Source: Niallia circulans
GTDB lineage: Bacteria; Bacillota; Bacilli; Bacillales; Cytobacillaceae
Assembly: GCF_007273535.1 (NCBI RefSeq)
Contig: NZ_RIBP01000004.1
Span: 3,324,001-3,388,000 of the forward strand
Reading direction: 5' to 3'
Length of the DNA stretch: 64,000 bases
Shown here: piece after piece, positions 26,015 through 35,669 of the stretch
Layout of the letters: the number at the start of each line of letters is the position of its first letter
Position numbering within the stretch: position 1 is the first letter of the stretch
Notes under the pieces: model-generated
Told to the model about the DNA's origin: nothing
The model's database searches: none
The model's input: the letters and a program-made list of their open reading frames with translations, nothing else
Translations under genes and position numbers: made by a program

Positions 26015-26052
26015 AAACACACAAGAAGGAACATTCCTTCTTGTGTGTTTTT
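26013..26052. terminator. Bidirectional terminator
   Basis: Perfect 18-base arms (26013-26030 and 26035-26052) enclose a 4-base loop, with A5 and T5 ends. It serves both the globin gene and the convergent DUF3231 gene. Confidence 0.92.
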
Positions 26053-26053
26053 A

Positions 26054-27091
26054 TTATTTAGGTTTAGCCAAATCATCACGATTAACCGCATGTGGCGGTT
26101 CTTCCATCCAGCCATTTTCCATCATGATTTTGGCGCCGCTCGTAACGAACATCATGATGTTCATAAGGGACTTTGAGTACATCAGACCGATATCATGCCG
26201 GCCATTAACAGCAAGCGAATTTCCAAATGCTCTGATTTTCATGGAAAACATGTCCACTTTATGAAAGGTCATTAATTTATCAGAAAAAGGCGCAAATGTT
26301 GATGTTGTTACAAGATGGTCTAAAAATGCTGGTGATGGCAGGTTTTCCTTGTGAAGATGGTCCATATATCGTTCTAGGTTTCTATGCGTCAACTCTTTCC
26401 CTCTTACAAAGAGGCTTTTCACCTTTTCCTGCCTTGCCACCTGGCTAAAGCCTAAAATGAGTGCCTTACTCGTTACATTGTTTTCAATATTATCATAAAG
26501 ATGGGCAATTTCCATTGCGTGCAACGGTCTGATCTTCCCAATGAAGCCGTTAAGAAAAGTCTCAGTTGCAAATTCCGGTCTTTCTGCTATCGGGATATAC
26601 GGCGGCTTCATAATAAGGCCCTTTTTCATTTGGATGGATTTGATTTGTTCAATCAGGGCAATCGTTGCATCCATGCAATAAATGAAAAATTCCCTAACAT
26701 CCTTACGATAGACGATTGGGATTGCAATTTGATATATGCTCAACCCGGCCTTTGCCGCATACTTTAGATAGTGAACATAGAATTGATCCTCGTATAATCT
26801 TGGTGCATTTATATTGACATCTTTTTCTGTAAAGCCGATTGGATGAGGAATATTCTCTTTGTCGAATATTCCTTTAGTAGTATCCAAAAATACCGTCGAC
26901 AATTTTATGGCATCCTGCAGGAGTGCTTTAATTTCTTGATCCTCACAATGCTGCAAATAATACCTTAATATACATAAGGACATGCTGTTTCCCATATAAG
27001 TTGCCCACAGCTTTGCCATTTCGGTTGATGTTAGCCTTTCGCCAGAACTGGATTTATGTGCGCCTATTTTAATCGGTTTGATTGTATTCAA
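26054..27091 (-). CDS. DUF3231 family protein
   Basis: The 345-residue protein is a two-repeat member of DUF3231, a Bacillus family with a ferritin-like helical fold and unknown function. The repeats begin at LTSTEMAKLWATYMGNSMSL and IRPLHAMEIAHLYDNIENNV. FSDKLMTFHKVDMFSMKIRAFGNSL-type sequence marks the C-terminal end. I chose TTG at 27091, with GGAGG 8 bases upstream; GTG at 27106 would put that site inside the gene. A paralogue lies at 41505-42515. Confidence 0.88.
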   Translation of the reverse strand: MNTIKPIKIGAHKSSSGERLTSTEMAKLWATYMGNSMSLCILRYYLQHCEDQEIKALLQDAIKLSTVFLDTTKGIFDKENIPHPIGFTEKDVNINAPRLYEDQFYVHYLKYAAKAGLSIYQIAIPIVYRKDVREFFIYCMDATIALIEQIKSIQMKKGLIMKPPYIPIAERPEFATETFLNGFIGKIRPLHAMEIAHLYDNIENNVTSKALILGFSQVARQEKVKSLFVRGKELTHRNLERYMDHLHKENLPSPAFLDHLVTTSTFAPFSDKLMTFHKVDMFSMKIRAFGNSLAVNGRHDIGLMYSKSLMNIMMFVTSGAKIMMENGWMEEPPHAVNRDDLAKPK

Positions 27092-27174
27092 GGCATTTTC
27101 CTCCACGAATCATTTTGCTTATTTTTAACGTGAAGGATTTAGTTTATACAATGGAATAATCTAGCACAATAAAA

Positions 27175-27954
27175 TTAAAGCAAACCTACCATTTGCAAAC
27201 CGTGAACGATGCCGTCGTCTTCCACTGACTTTGTCACATATTTTGCAGCAGCCTTAATATGGTCCTCAGCATTGCCCATTGCCACACTATTATGGATAGC
27301 TGTCAGCATTTCCATATCATTTTCGCCATCACCAAATGCATATTGATTGCTTTTTGCAATGCCAAGCTTTTCGGTCATTTTTGCTATGCCTCTTGCCTTT
27401 GATCCACCCTTTGGAAGAACGTCGACAGACAACGGATGCCATCTGACAAAATCAAAATCCTCAAAAATTTGCTCATACTGCTTCTCTTCACCCTCTTGAC
27501 AGAACAGAAGGGACTGGAAGAGGTCTCTGTCTTTATAGTAAAGCGGATCATGTGTTGGGAAGCGGCCGATTTTAAGTGTTTGGATGCTTTCTTGGATAAA
27601 AGCATGCTCCACAACATTTGCTTTCATATCCTCGTGGTCCATATATACAATAGGATGGTCATTAAGAAGCGCCGTTTCTGCCAGTCTTTCTAACGCAAGA
27701 ATATTTAATGGATTTTTATAAATGACTTCTCCTTTGAAAACAACATATTGTCCGTTGTAGCTGACATAAGAATCAATCTCTAATTCCTTGCGCAAATCCT
27801 CATACATGAATGGCGCTCTGCCTGTTGCTATCGCTACTTCATGGCCGTTCTTCTTTAATTGAAAGACAGCTTCTTTCGCAGACTGTGGAAGTTGCTTTTC
27901 GTGTGTTAGTAAAGTTCCATCTATATCAAAAAAAATAATACTTTTCTCTTTCAT
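27175..27954 (-). CDS. Cof-type HAD phosphatase
   Basis: The 259-residue protein is a haloacid dehalogenase-superfamily phosphatase of the Cof/YidA type, acting on sugar phosphates or FMN-like substrates. Motif I is FFDIDGTLL, motif II lies in IATGRAPF, and motifs III/IV are KGGSKARGIA and FGDGENDMEML. A C2-type cap lies between about 85 and 190. The ATG at 27954 has AGGGAATGA upstream, so the longer frame is rejected. Confidence 0.9.
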   Translation of the reverse strand: MKEKSIIFFDIDGTLLTHEKQLPQSAKEAVFQLKKNGHEVAIATGRAPFMYEDLRKELEIDSYVSYNGQYVVFKGEVIYKNPLNILALERLAETALLNDHPIVYMDHEDMKANVVEHAFIQESIQTLKIGRFPTHDPLYYKDRDLFQSLLFCQEGEEKQYEQIFEDFDFVRWHPLSVDVLPKGGSKARGIAKMTEKLGIAKSNQYAFGDGENDMEMLTAIHNSVAMGNAEDHIKAAAKYVTKSVEDDGIVHGLQMVGLL

Positions 27955-28116
27955 TTCATTCCCTGCTTTCCATAAGTTGATTTTCCTGCTGCCAAACAAG
28001 TTGTTATTTCTTTATAAAAATAAGCCCTTTATTTTAACAGCTCTCATTTGAACTAAGTTTATGTTATGAAACGCATTTCAGGTCAATAATGAAATGCTTT
28101 ATCATATGTAACCGAA

Positions 28117-29403
28117 TTACTCTCCAATTAATTTTTTATTTTTTTCTAATGCTTTATACAAAAAATAGCAGGTTACGGAACATAATATTGCAAGCAATCC
28201 GATGAACCCATAACCAAATTTCAACCCAATAACAGCACTGTCTGCAGCACCAAACTTACTTGCGATAATTCTTGCAGCGTCAATTATGAGTCCTATCAAA
28301 AAGTTGCCGATAACGCTTGCGATTCCCATCAATGTAACAGTAAAGGTGATTGCTGTACCCGTCTTTTTCGGATAACGTTTTGCAAGCAACGCCATTATTG
28401 TTGGATAAACGATAGCAATACCTATGCCAGATATAGCATATAACAATGCACCCTTTTCACCAATTAGAATGGCCAAGAGCGTACAAATGCCTGAGAAGCC
28501 TGAAAATATCATGATTGATAAAGCAAAGCCGATTTTATCTGTTATAGGCCCAAGCAAAAGCCTCGCAAACATAAAGAATAGAAAAAACAATGACAGCATA
28601 TTGGACGCCTTCTTCAAATCCCAATCATATGCCTGCACTAAAAAGTTTATGAGCCAGCCTCCTACCGCCATTTCTGACACAACTCCTAACGAAAGGACAG
28701 CGACAATTAGCCATGCAACCCGATCTTTCAACAGTGCTTTAAAGGAAGCGGTTTCTCCGTCTTCGTGTTCTTCTGCCGGAAACTTACTAAAAAGCGACGG
28801 GATAATTGGCAGTAAGGACAATGCTAAGAAAAGAACGTACATACCGCGCCAGCCAAGCGCTCCTGTTCCTACCTGCCAATCCATAACAGATGCAGCAAAT
28901 ATTGGAGCAACAGTGGAACTTAATCCATAAAAGAAATGGGAAATGTTAAGCATTGTACCTGTGTTTCTTGTGAAAATACGGGCTGCCATAATTCCAAGAG
29001 CGATTTCAAGCATGCCATTGCCTAAGTACAAGATGAAAAAGGAAACAGAAACTGTCTTAAATCCTGCTGATAAGTAAATGAATACACCTGACAATGCCAT
29101 AATGACAAAGGCGGATGTTCCTGTCCATTTAACACCTATTTTATCAGACATCCAAGAGGTGTAGGAGCATGCTAGGAGATAACCAAATGAGTTTAACGCC
29201 AAAAGCAGCCCAATTTGTGTCTGGCTCGCAAGGAAGTCTGACTGAATAAGCGGGATAGCAGGTCCCTTAATATTTTCCGAAAATCCAAATATCAAAAAAC
29301 CTCCGAATACAATGCTTATAAGCAAATATTGATTCCATTTCGTATTACTCTTCGTGCTTTGCACTATTGCATCTGCACCGCTATGTTTGTTTAAATTCCC
29401 CAT
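28117..29403 (-). CDS. MFS transporter
   Basis: The 428-residue protein has 12 predicted membrane helices and the major facilitator layout, with a loop 2-3 motif SWMSDKIGVKWTG and a central charged loop (FPAEEHEDGETASFK). The sequence recalls the sugar/FucP-like branch, but the substrate cannot be read from it. It lies just downstream of a decayed GNAT gene and ends 162 bp before the HAD gene. Confidence 0.88.
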   Translation of the reverse strand: MGNLNKHSGADAIVQSTKSNTKWNQYLLISIVFGGFLIFGFSENIKGPAIPLIQSDFLASQTQIGLLLALNSFGYLLACSYTSWMSDKIGVKWTGTSAFVIMALSGVFIYLSAGFKTVSVSFFILYLGNGMLEIALGIMAARIFTRNTGTMLNISHFFYGLSSTVAPIFAASVMDWQVGTGALGWRGMYVLFLALSLLPIIPSLFSKFPAEEHEDGETASFKALLKDRVAWLIVAVLSLGVVSEMAVGGWLINFLVQAYDWDLKKASNMLSLFFLFFMFARLLLGPITDKIGFALSIMIFSGFSGICTLLAILIGEKGALLYAISGIGIAIVYPTIMALLAKRYPKKTGTAITFTVTLMGIASVIGNFLIGLIIDAARIIASKFGAADSAVIGLKFGYGFIGLLAILCSVTCYFLYKALEKNKKLIGE

Positions 29404-29422
29404 AATTATTCCCTTTCGATAT

Positions 29423-29894
29423 TTATCCAGGATTTGGTGTTACGAACAGCGTCTTTTCAAGGCAAACCGCTTCACTATTCGATTGATAGATGCCGTAGTT
29501 GGCGATACGCTGATAACCGTGTTTTTCATAAAAAGTGACGGCTGCTTGATTAACCTTTCGTGTTTCTACAAGAATGGAAGTAAAGCCTAAAGTTGCAGCT
29601 TTCTCCTCTAAAACAATAGGATACTTGATCCAATGCCAGCGTTACTATATTTCGCATACATTCTTTTCAGTTCTGCTGATTCCTGCGCATAAGGACGTAA
29701 TTCGCCACAGCCGACTGCCACAATACTAGCAGTGCGAGCAACAGCAAACACAGATAAGGGTGACAGAAAATCTTCGACCGAAACGGAGGATGCACCACTG
29801 CTTCCCGTGATTCCTGCCAATACTTCTGACAGTTCATCATAAGCTGTTTTGGTTCCACCCCATTCGGATTTTCTTTCTTAACAGTTAATTCCAT
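29423..29894 (-). pseudogene. GNAT acetyltransferase, two frameshifts
   Basis: Starting at ATG 29894 with a perfect GGAGG site, the frame reads MELTVKKENPNGVEPKQLM. It then needs a one-base addition near 29845 to continue as DELSEVLAGITGSSGAS, and another near 29618 to pass from GIGSSILLF to EEKAATLGFTSILVETRKVN. It ends in TVFYEKHGY-like GNAT sequence (VTFYEKHGYQRIANYG). The second break is in a T run. Restored, it would be a normal GNAT of about 157 residues. It is either decayed or affected by assembly errors. Confidence 0.8.
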
Positions 29895-30200
29895 TTTTCC
29901 TCCTAACATATTGACGATGTATTTACTTTTGTTATATTAAGGAAGATTTCAATTCATAACTAGCACCCTCCATATAACGACGAAATTTCCTCCGATTATT
30001 AAATTCTTTATAAAGTCCACATATTCCTGCATTCGTCTTATAGAAGAAAACAGACTATTCTAACCTTATGTTTTTGGTAAAAGTACATAAAATTGTTGGA
30101 TTTTTGCCTGTTAGCTGGCAATCATTATGGTAAACTATATTTTGCAATTCATATTCCTTTAATTGCTACAACTATTAGAAAAAGGAGAAGGAGAACAGAC
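29895..30200. other. Intergenic region between divergent genes
   Basis: This stretch holds the promoters of the GNAT pseudogene and the YoaK-like gene. I see no further ORF or hairpin of note. Confidence 0.4.
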
Positions 30201-30902
30201 ATGCATGAAAAATTAAAAACCATCCCCTCCCTTTCCTCCAATTCGATTTATATGGGATTATTACTAGCTATTGTGGGGGGATTCCTTGATGCTTACACCT
30301 TTGTCAGCAGAGATGGTGTGTTTGCTAATGCCCAAACAGGCAATATGGTGCTGCTCGCTGTTAAAGCAGCTAACGGTGAATGGAAAGGGGCACTTTTGTA
30401 CATTCCTCCTCTTGTTGCATTCGTATTAGGGGTGCTTGTTTCTGAAATTGTGAAAATCCCGCATATACGGCATCTCGTCTACAGCTATCGCCGCTCCATC
30501 CTCATTTTAGAATTTTTCGTACTGTTAGTTATCGGCTTTTTGCCAATGAGCGTGCCAAATATGATTGTTACTGTCAGCATTGCATTCGTATCTTCATTGC
30601 AAATATCGACATTTAATAAAATTGATAAATGGGCATATAATTCAACCATTGCAACTGGTAATCTCAGGACAGCCACACAAGCTGCATATGCTGCCTTTGT
30701 CAGTCATGACAAAGAGGCAAAACGGCAGTTTATTGATTTCGGGGTAATTATAGGATCCTTTTTATTTGGTGCCTTGCTTGGAACATTTTCGACAACCTAT
30801 ATTGGAAAAACATCTATTTGGATTGCAGCAGCTATCCTTATTGTTGCTATTCTTTTATATCACCGTGATAAAGGCTACTATAGAAAAGCATCTCTGCAAT
30901 AA
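30201..30902 (+). CDS. YoaK/DUF1275 family membrane protein
   Basis: The 233-residue protein has about six membrane helices and matches DUF1275 by GGFLDAYTFVSRDGVFANAQ followed by TGNMVLLAV near the N-terminus. Function is unknown; transport is possible. I chose ATG at 30201, with AGGAGA upstream; the longer frame to 30093 is hydrophobic by chance. Confidence 0.88.
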   Translation: MHEKLKTIPSLSSNSIYMGLLLAIVGGFLDAYTFVSRDGVFANAQTGNMVLLAVKAANGEWKGALLYIPPLVAFVLGVLVSEIVKIPHIRHLVYSYRRSILILEFFVLLVIGFLPMSVPNMIVTVSIAFVSSLQISTFNKIDKWAYNSTIATGNLRTATQAAYAAFVSHDKEAKRQFIDFGVIIGSFLFGALLGTFSTTYIGKTSIWIAAAILIVAILLYHRDKGYYRKASLQ

Positions 30903-30929
30903 CAAGCTAAAAATAAAGCATTCTTTGCA

Positions 30930-30971
30930 AAAGGAAAAGCCCGCAGCTGTTAAACCGCGGGCTTTTCCTTT
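30930..30971. terminator. Bidirectional terminator
   Basis: Perfect 15-base arms (30930-30944 and 30957-30971) lie between the convergent YoaK-like and YisL-like genes. Confidence 0.9.
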
Positions 30972-30986
30972 GTCTTGTTCCTACTC

Positions 30987-31319
30987 TTATAGCGTAAAGC
31001 CTAAATATAGTACAATAATAAGAGCGACGACAAACTGAATCCATAAAACGATTGTTTTCTTCCCTTTTTTTGTACGGATTAGAATCATCTCTAGTGAGGC
31101 AATTACCCACAATCCTACTAATGTTTTCAATGTGTGCATAACATCAAGACCTGTGTATGTTAGCATCGTTACACCAGTACCAATAATGGCTAAATACATA
31201 AGTCTTAATACCATATGCACGATTTTACTGCCCTTTTCCTTGCCACCTTTATACAAAAGTAATGAAATGACAAACAGGATAAGAGCCAACGCCCATGCTG
31301 TTATATGTATATGTCCCAA
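30987..31319 (-). CDS. yisL: YisL family membrane protein (UPF0344)
   Basis: The 110-residue protein has four hydrophobic helices and the family start GHIHITAWALALILF with SKIVHMVLRLMYL. The start codon is TTG, with GGAGGGGG 5 bases upstream. Its function is unknown; it is conserved in Bacillaceae as a small integral membrane protein. Confidence 0.88.
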   Translation of the reverse strand: MGHIHITAWALALILFVISLLLYKGGKEKGSKIVHMVLRLMYLAIIGTGVTMLTYTGLDVMHTLKTLVGLWVIASLEMILIRTKKGKKTIVLWIQFVVALIIVLYLGFTL

Positions 31320-31930
31320 TCTTTCCCCCTCCTTTCCCTCTCAAAATAGTAACATAGAATAAAAAAAAATATCCAATAAAACTATCATTTTCGACAAACC
31401 TAAGTTTCGCTTGACTGAAACCGCACTCAAACCTTACAAATCCACCATTAAACCACTTTTACATGGCCGTTTTTCTATCTTCCGAGTAACGAAACATCTC
31501 AGAAACTCTTGAAATTTTAATTTTAATCATTTAACATAGTGAACGTTGTTTATAAAAAAGCAAGAAGTTTAAACTGATACAATTTTTTCAGCCATTGTAA
31601 ATGCCACCATGATGTTACACCATTTTCTAGTAATTCTAAACTTTTTATACTTTATGATTTATTGCCTTGTTATTTTCAAGTCAATATTTTTATCGTTTTC
31701 GAAATTGCAAGGACTAAAAAAACCTACAGACATTTCATTTTAAAAGTTTAAATATGTGAATGAAAGGCATTCTAAAGACAGACAAACATGTGGTAACATC
31801 TGATGAGTTTTCATTTGGCTATAATTTTTTGAAAATTGCTATTCTATTTACGATTTCGCCAACTAAGATCGTGTAGAGGCATTTTCAAGCTATTAACTTT
31901 TATATTGATTTAAGTTTTGGAGGTTTTATT
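31320..31930. other. Long AT-rich intergenic region upstream of brnQ
   Basis: About 610 bp separate the divergent yisL and brnQ genes. Apart from a CodY-like site at 31823-31837, I find no ORF with a ribosome-binding site and no strong hairpin. Confidence 0.4.
31823..31837. promoter_or_regulatory. Putative CodY-binding site upstream of brnQ
   Basis: AATTTTTTGAAAATT differs at one position from the CodY consensus AATTTTCWGAAAATT. It lies about 95 bp upstream of the brnQ start, which fits repression of branched-chain amino acid uptake in rich medium. Confidence 0.6.
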
Positions 31931-33262
31931 GTGTCAACTAAAGTACCATTTTCATTTATCGTTATTATTGGTCTCATGTTGTTTGCATTATTTTTTGGAG
32001 CCGGTAATCTTATCTTCCCAGCAATGCTCGGTCAATCAGCAGGCAGTGAAATCTGGTCTGCAAATGCAGGCTTCCTTGTAACAGGTGTAGGTTTGCCGCT
32101 TCTTGGTGTTATGGCCTTTGGATTTTCTGGCAAAGAGGATCTGCAATCATTAGCTAGCCGTGTGCATCCAATATTCGGTCTTGTTTTTACAACTGTTTTA
32201 TATTTGGCAATTGGGCCATTATTTGCAATCCCGCGTACTGGAAATGTTTCCTTTGAAATCGGCGTTAAGCCATTTGTGTCAGAAAGTTCTGTCGGAATTG
32301 CACTATTAATTTTTACAGTTATCTTTTTTACTATCACTTGCTTCTTGTCACTGAACCCAGCGAAAATCGTTGATATTGTCGGCCGTTTTTTAACACCAAT
32401 TAAATTGACGTTCATTGGCATTTTAGTTGTTGTTTCTGTGATTTTCCCAATCGGCAAATTCCAGGCACCATCAGAGAAGTATATGACTAACTCTTTCTTT
32501 AACGGTTTCCAAGAAGGATACTTAACAATGGATACACTCGCTTCCTTCGTATTCGGAATTATCATTATTAATGCTATTCGCGAAAAAGGAGCCAAAACAA
32601 AAGGACAAATTTTAAAAGTTTGCTTAATGGCAACATTAATTGCCGCTGTCATTCTTGCAGCTATTTATTCAGCTCTTTCCTATATGGGTGCATCAAGTGT
32701 AGAAAAGCTTGGACATTTGGATAATGGTGGAGAAGTATTATCGCGTGTTTCTGAATACTATTTCGGAACATACGGCGGAGTTTTATTAGGCTTAATGATT
32801 ACTGTCGCTTGTTTAACTACAAGTGTTGGCTTAATAACAGCTTGTTCTTCTTATTTCCATAAGCTTTTCCCTGCTATCTCTTATAAAGCAATCGCTATAA
32901 GCTTATCAGTATTCAGTGCTATTATTGCAAACGTTGGACTTACTGAGTTGATAGCCATTTCTGTACCTGTTCTAACTATCATTTATCCTTTGGCAATCGT
33001 GCTGATTTTCTTAACATTCCTTCATCCCCTATTTAAGGGAAGACCTGGAGTATATCAAGTCAGTCTATTGTTTACCTTTATTATCAGCCTTGTGGACAGC
33101 CTCCAAGAAACAGCATTGAAGATTCCTGCTTTAGATTCCTTCTTCGCAAGCTTTCTTCCAATGTACGGCATTGGCTTAGGATGGATTGTCCCAGCAATTA
33201 TTGGTGGATTAATTGGATACGTATTGAATTATAAGCAAAACAATGCTTTACACAATAATTAA
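31931..33262 (+). CDS. brnQ: Branched-chain amino acid transporter BrnQ
   Basis: The 443-residue protein is a cation-coupled symporter for leucine, isoleucine and valine with 12 helices. Family hallmarks are FGAGNLIFPAMLGQSAG near residue 20 and GPLFAIPRTGNVSFEIGVKP near residue 95. The GTG start has GGAGG upstream. It has its own terminator and probably CodY control. The following DUF2164 gene is close but separated by that terminator. Confidence 0.93.
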   Translation: MSTKVPFSFIVIIGLMLFALFFGAGNLIFPAMLGQSAGSEIWSANAGFLVTGVGLPLLGVMAFGFSGKEDLQSLASRVHPIFGLVFTTVLYLAIGPLFAIPRTGNVSFEIGVKPFVSESSVGIALLIFTVIFFTITCFLSLNPAKIVDIVGRFLTPIKLTFIGILVVVSVIFPIGKFQAPSEKYMTNSFFNGFQEGYLTMDTLASFVFGIIIINAIREKGAKTKGQILKVCLMATLIAAVILAAIYSALSYMGASSVEKLGHLDNGGEVLSRVSEYYFGTYGGVLLGLMITVACLTTSVGLITACSSYFHKLFPAISYKAIAISLSVFSAIIANVGLTELIAISVPVLTIIYPLAIVLIFLTFLHPLFKGRPGVYQVSLLFTFIISLVDSLQETALKIPALDSFFASFLPMYGIGLGWIVPAIIGGLIGYVLNYKQNNALHNN

Positions 33263-33274
33263 TAAATAAACTCG

Positions 33275-33308
33275 AATGTGGCTGACCTCGTTGTCAGCCA
33301 CATTTTTT
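33275..33308 (+). terminator. brnQ terminator
   Basis: AATGTGGCTGAC and GTCAGCCACATT form a perfect 12-bp stem followed by T residues. Confidence 0.88.
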
Positions 33309-33383
33309 ATGAAAAAACAAGCCTGTAATATGTTGCTGAATCGATGTATAGTACAATTTATTAAGAGGAAGGGACTGTTCATA

Positions 33384-33629
33384 TTGTTTTATAAATTAAC
33401 AAAAGAACAACAGGAAATGATGATTTCCGATATCCAAACATTTTTCTCCCAAGAAAGAGACGAGGAAATTTCCGAATTTGCGGCAGAACGAGTGCTTGAT
33501 TTTTTCAAGGAAACAATTGCAGCCCATTTTTATAATATGGCAATTTCTGATACGAAGAAGCTAGTAGAAGAGCAATTTATGGCGATTGAGGATGAAATAT
33601 TAACATTGGAAAAACCAATAAGGAAATGA
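33384..33629 (+). CDS. DUF2164 family protein
   Basis: The 81-residue protein (FYKLTKEQQEMMISDIQTFF, then FSQERDEEISEFAAERVLDF) matches DUF2164, small helical proteins of unknown function. I chose TTG at 33384, with AGAGGAAGGGA upstream. The longer frame from 33276 would begin inside the brnQ terminator. Confidence 0.75.
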   Translation: MFYKLTKEQQEMMISDIQTFFSQERDEEISEFAAERVLDFFKETIAAHFYNMAISDTKKLVEEQFMAIEDEILTLEKPIRK

Positions 33630-33715
33630 TAAACAAAGCAATGTATGTATAAGGAAAGTGTTTGAAAGCAAACCTTATTTGAAGAAGAAACTACTTTAAA
33701 GGGAGATTTCACTTC

Positions 33716-33858
33716 ATGCGTAAAACATTGCTTGCAGTGCTGCTTGCTGCTTTTTTAGGTTAGGTACGATGATGACTGGCTGTAATGAAATTAATCCAGG
33801 CACAGATCAGCCTGGCGAGGATGAAGTCGGCGATAATGAAATTAATGATGAAGAATAA
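33716..33858 (+). pseudogene. Small lipoprotein gene with one frameshift
   Basis: GGGAGA precedes an ATG at 33716 that opens a signal peptide (MRKTLLAVLLAAFLG) and then meets TAG. One added base near 33763, in a T run, would continue as LGTMMTGCNEINPGTDQPGE with the lipobox MTGC and an acidic tail ending at TAA 33856-33858. Restored, this would be a lipoprotein of about 47 residues. A hairpin follows the stop. Confidence 0.6.
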
Positions 33859-33882
33859 GGCATCGATAACAATCGATGCCTT
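33857..33882 (+). terminator. Hairpin after the lipoprotein gene
   Basis: AAGGCATCGAT and ATCGATGCCTT form a perfect 11-bp stem with a 4-base loop. The T run is weak. Confidence 0.55.
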
Positions 33883-33923
33883 CCAAAAATTGCAGATGTG
33901 CAAGCGTGCTTTATAAGCAAGCC

Positions 33924-34160
33924 TTAACTGCCGTTATTAGCATATTTCAGTTCATATCTCTTTTGTCTAGCAAGCCTGAAAGCTCCTCGATAATTGTGCC
34001 TCACTGTATTATTCCATCTGTACCCACAAGTTGAAGCACTTTTATTCATCACTACGGCAACCTCTTCAAAGGCAGCAATTGCTGTACTCCCCTCACGGAT
34101 ATGCCTCAATACTGTTTCAGCAAGCAAAGCATCTTGTTCTCTCGTAAATGTATCTGGCAT
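33924..34160 (-). CDS. RsfA-like Myb-type prespore regulator
   Basis: The 78-residue protein resembles the N-terminal Myb-like DNA-binding domain of RsfA, a regulator of sigma-F-dependent genes in the prespore. The matching part is TREQDALLAETVLRHIREGS, then CGYRWNNTVRHNYRGAFRLA. It lacks the longer C-terminal region of full RsfA. AAGGTGATA precedes the ATG at 34160; the longer frame to 34256 is rejected. Its targets cannot be inferred. Confidence 0.75.
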   Translation of the reverse strand: MPDTFTREQDALLAETVLRHIREGSTAIAAFEEVAVVMNKSASTCGYRWNNTVRHNYRGAFRLARQKRYELKYANNGS

Positions 34161-34399
34161 TTTATCACCTTTGTTCGTCTTGATTAATCTTAATATCGAC
34201 ACGAAACAGTCTAGGTTTAGTGCCATTTTACATTTCTGCCTAAAACTTTTTATCATATGGCAAGGTAATTATGCCTTTAGCTTGGAAAGCTGGATTAATC
34301 GTTTTAGCTATTTTTTACCCATTGCCTGTAATCGAATATCGGTTGCTGGACAGGTGTCCAGTTTAGTATTCCTTCAAACGATTGTAGACTAGTAGACAT

Positions 34400-35194
34400 T
34401 TATTGTTGCTTAGTACCATTCTCGAAATACTCTTCAAGTGTCCAGTCCTTATCCTGCATCACTTTTGCGGCATCTTTGCCAACATAACGATAGTGCCACG
34501 GTTCATATTCATATTGAGTGATGTCTACCTTATCTTTTGGATAGCGCAGGATAAATCCGTATTTATAGGCATTTGCCATTAACCATTTGCCTTCCTTATC
34601 CTCGCCAAATTCCTCTGTTAACAGGAAATTTTGCTTCTGTGAAGTGATATCCATCGCTAAGCCACTTTGATGTTCACTTGAGCCAGGAATCGCAACAGCC
34701 TGTTCTGCGTTTTCCTCTCCTACATTGGCTACCTCTTGCTTAAATACGGCAGCTTGTCGATCGTAAGAACGGTATCCTGATGATGCATAAAGAATAAGTC
34801 CCTCGTCTTTTGCTCCATTAAACATATCAGCTAATGCTTCTGCTGCTTCTTTTCTCATATGGCTTTTTTCGATATCCTCATCTCCAAAAGAAAATGCAAC
34901 ATCAGGTCTAACGAGATCCTTTGGTTCATAATCACTCGGCAAATAATATTCCTTGTTGACAAGTGCTAACATATTTTCTGGATTTTCAAGAACAAAATGC
35001 CCATCTTCTTTTTTTACTTTATTTTGGTTTTCTGTGGGGATTGTCCACTCTGTTTTTGGCGCCTCTTCCTTTTCAACAATATCCTGCTGTGAGACAGATT
35101 GATTTGAGTTTTCTTTTTGCTGACTATCTTGTTGGGTCGTGCTGCAGCCGCTCAACAATAATGCAATGGCTGACATTGTAATTACTTTCTTCAT
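34400..35194 (-). CDS. M15 family D,D-carboxypeptidase lipoprotein (VanY-like)
   Basis: The 264-residue protein trims the terminal D-alanine from peptidoglycan stem peptides outside the cell. A lipoprotein signal ends in LLSGC (Cys near residue 17), followed by a Gln/Ser-rich linker. The zinc-peptidase motifs are YASSGYRSYDRQAAVF, GSSEHQSGLAMDI (His and Asp ligands) and YEPWHYRYVG (catalytic Glu and His). AAAGGTGA precedes the ATG. Confidence 0.92.
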   Translation of the reverse strand: MKKVITMSAIALLLSGCSTTQQDSQQKENSNQSVSQQDIVEKEEAPKTEWTIPTENQNKVKKEDGHFVLENPENMLALVNKEYYLPSDYEPKDLVRPDVAFSFGDEDIEKSHMRKEAAEALADMFNGAKDEGLILYASSGYRSYDRQAAVFKQEVANVGEENAEQAVAIPGSSEHQSGLAMDITSQKQNFLLTEEFGEDKEGKWLMANAYKYGFILRYPKDKVDITQYEYEPWHYRYVGKDAAKVMQDKDWTLEEYFENGTKQQ

Positions 35195-35426
35195 GTTTTC
35201 ACCTTTCTCTTGTTGCTTTACAACTTATTTCTATTACCCACTTTTTTATAAAGGGAATATTATCATTATAAATTTGTTTGTACACAATACCATTACAAAT
35301 GAATAACAAAACTAAAAAAACTAGATTACGCTTAAAAACTTGGATTGTGATAATTGGCATACTATCATAAATACAGCCCTTTTATGTAACAATAAAAGGA
35401 CTAAACTTATTGGAGGTCATGCCACA

Positions 35427-35642
35427 ATGCCTAAAGATTCAGGCAATATCCATGTTGAGACAGAGTCACATAAAGATGGCTCTAGAGAAGGCGTCATCGC
35501 AAATGCTAATGGTGATCAGATGGGAATAAAAACAGATGCTCGCACTAATAAGGCCAATCCTTTTCATGTTGACTCACTTAAAGCAGATGCAAATATGCAG
35601 CAATTTAGTAATACGCTAGATGATTCATTTCCGAAGAAATAG
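35427..35642 (+). CDS. Small hydrophilic protein of unknown function
   Basis: The 71-residue protein (MPKDSGNIHVETESHKDGSR, then EGVIANANGDQMGIKTDART) is very hydrophilic and Asn/Asp/Lys rich, without Cys. GGAGG stands 10 bases before the ATG. A CATACTA at 35358-35364 resembles a sigma-F/G -10 element, but I find no clear -35, so forespore expression is only a guess. No family recognised. Confidence 0.65.
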   Translation: MPKDSGNIHVETESHKDGSREGVIANANGDQMGIKTDARTNKANPFHVDSLKADANMQQFSNTLDDSFPKK

Positions 35643-35645
35643 AAA

Positions 35646-35667
35646 ACAGGATGCTCAGGCATCCTGT
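35646..35667. terminator. Bidirectional hairpin
   Basis: ACAGGATGC and GCATCCTGT form a perfect 9-bp stem between the convergent small gene and NAT gene. T residues follow on the minus strand. Confidence 0.7.
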
Positions 35668-35669
35668 CT

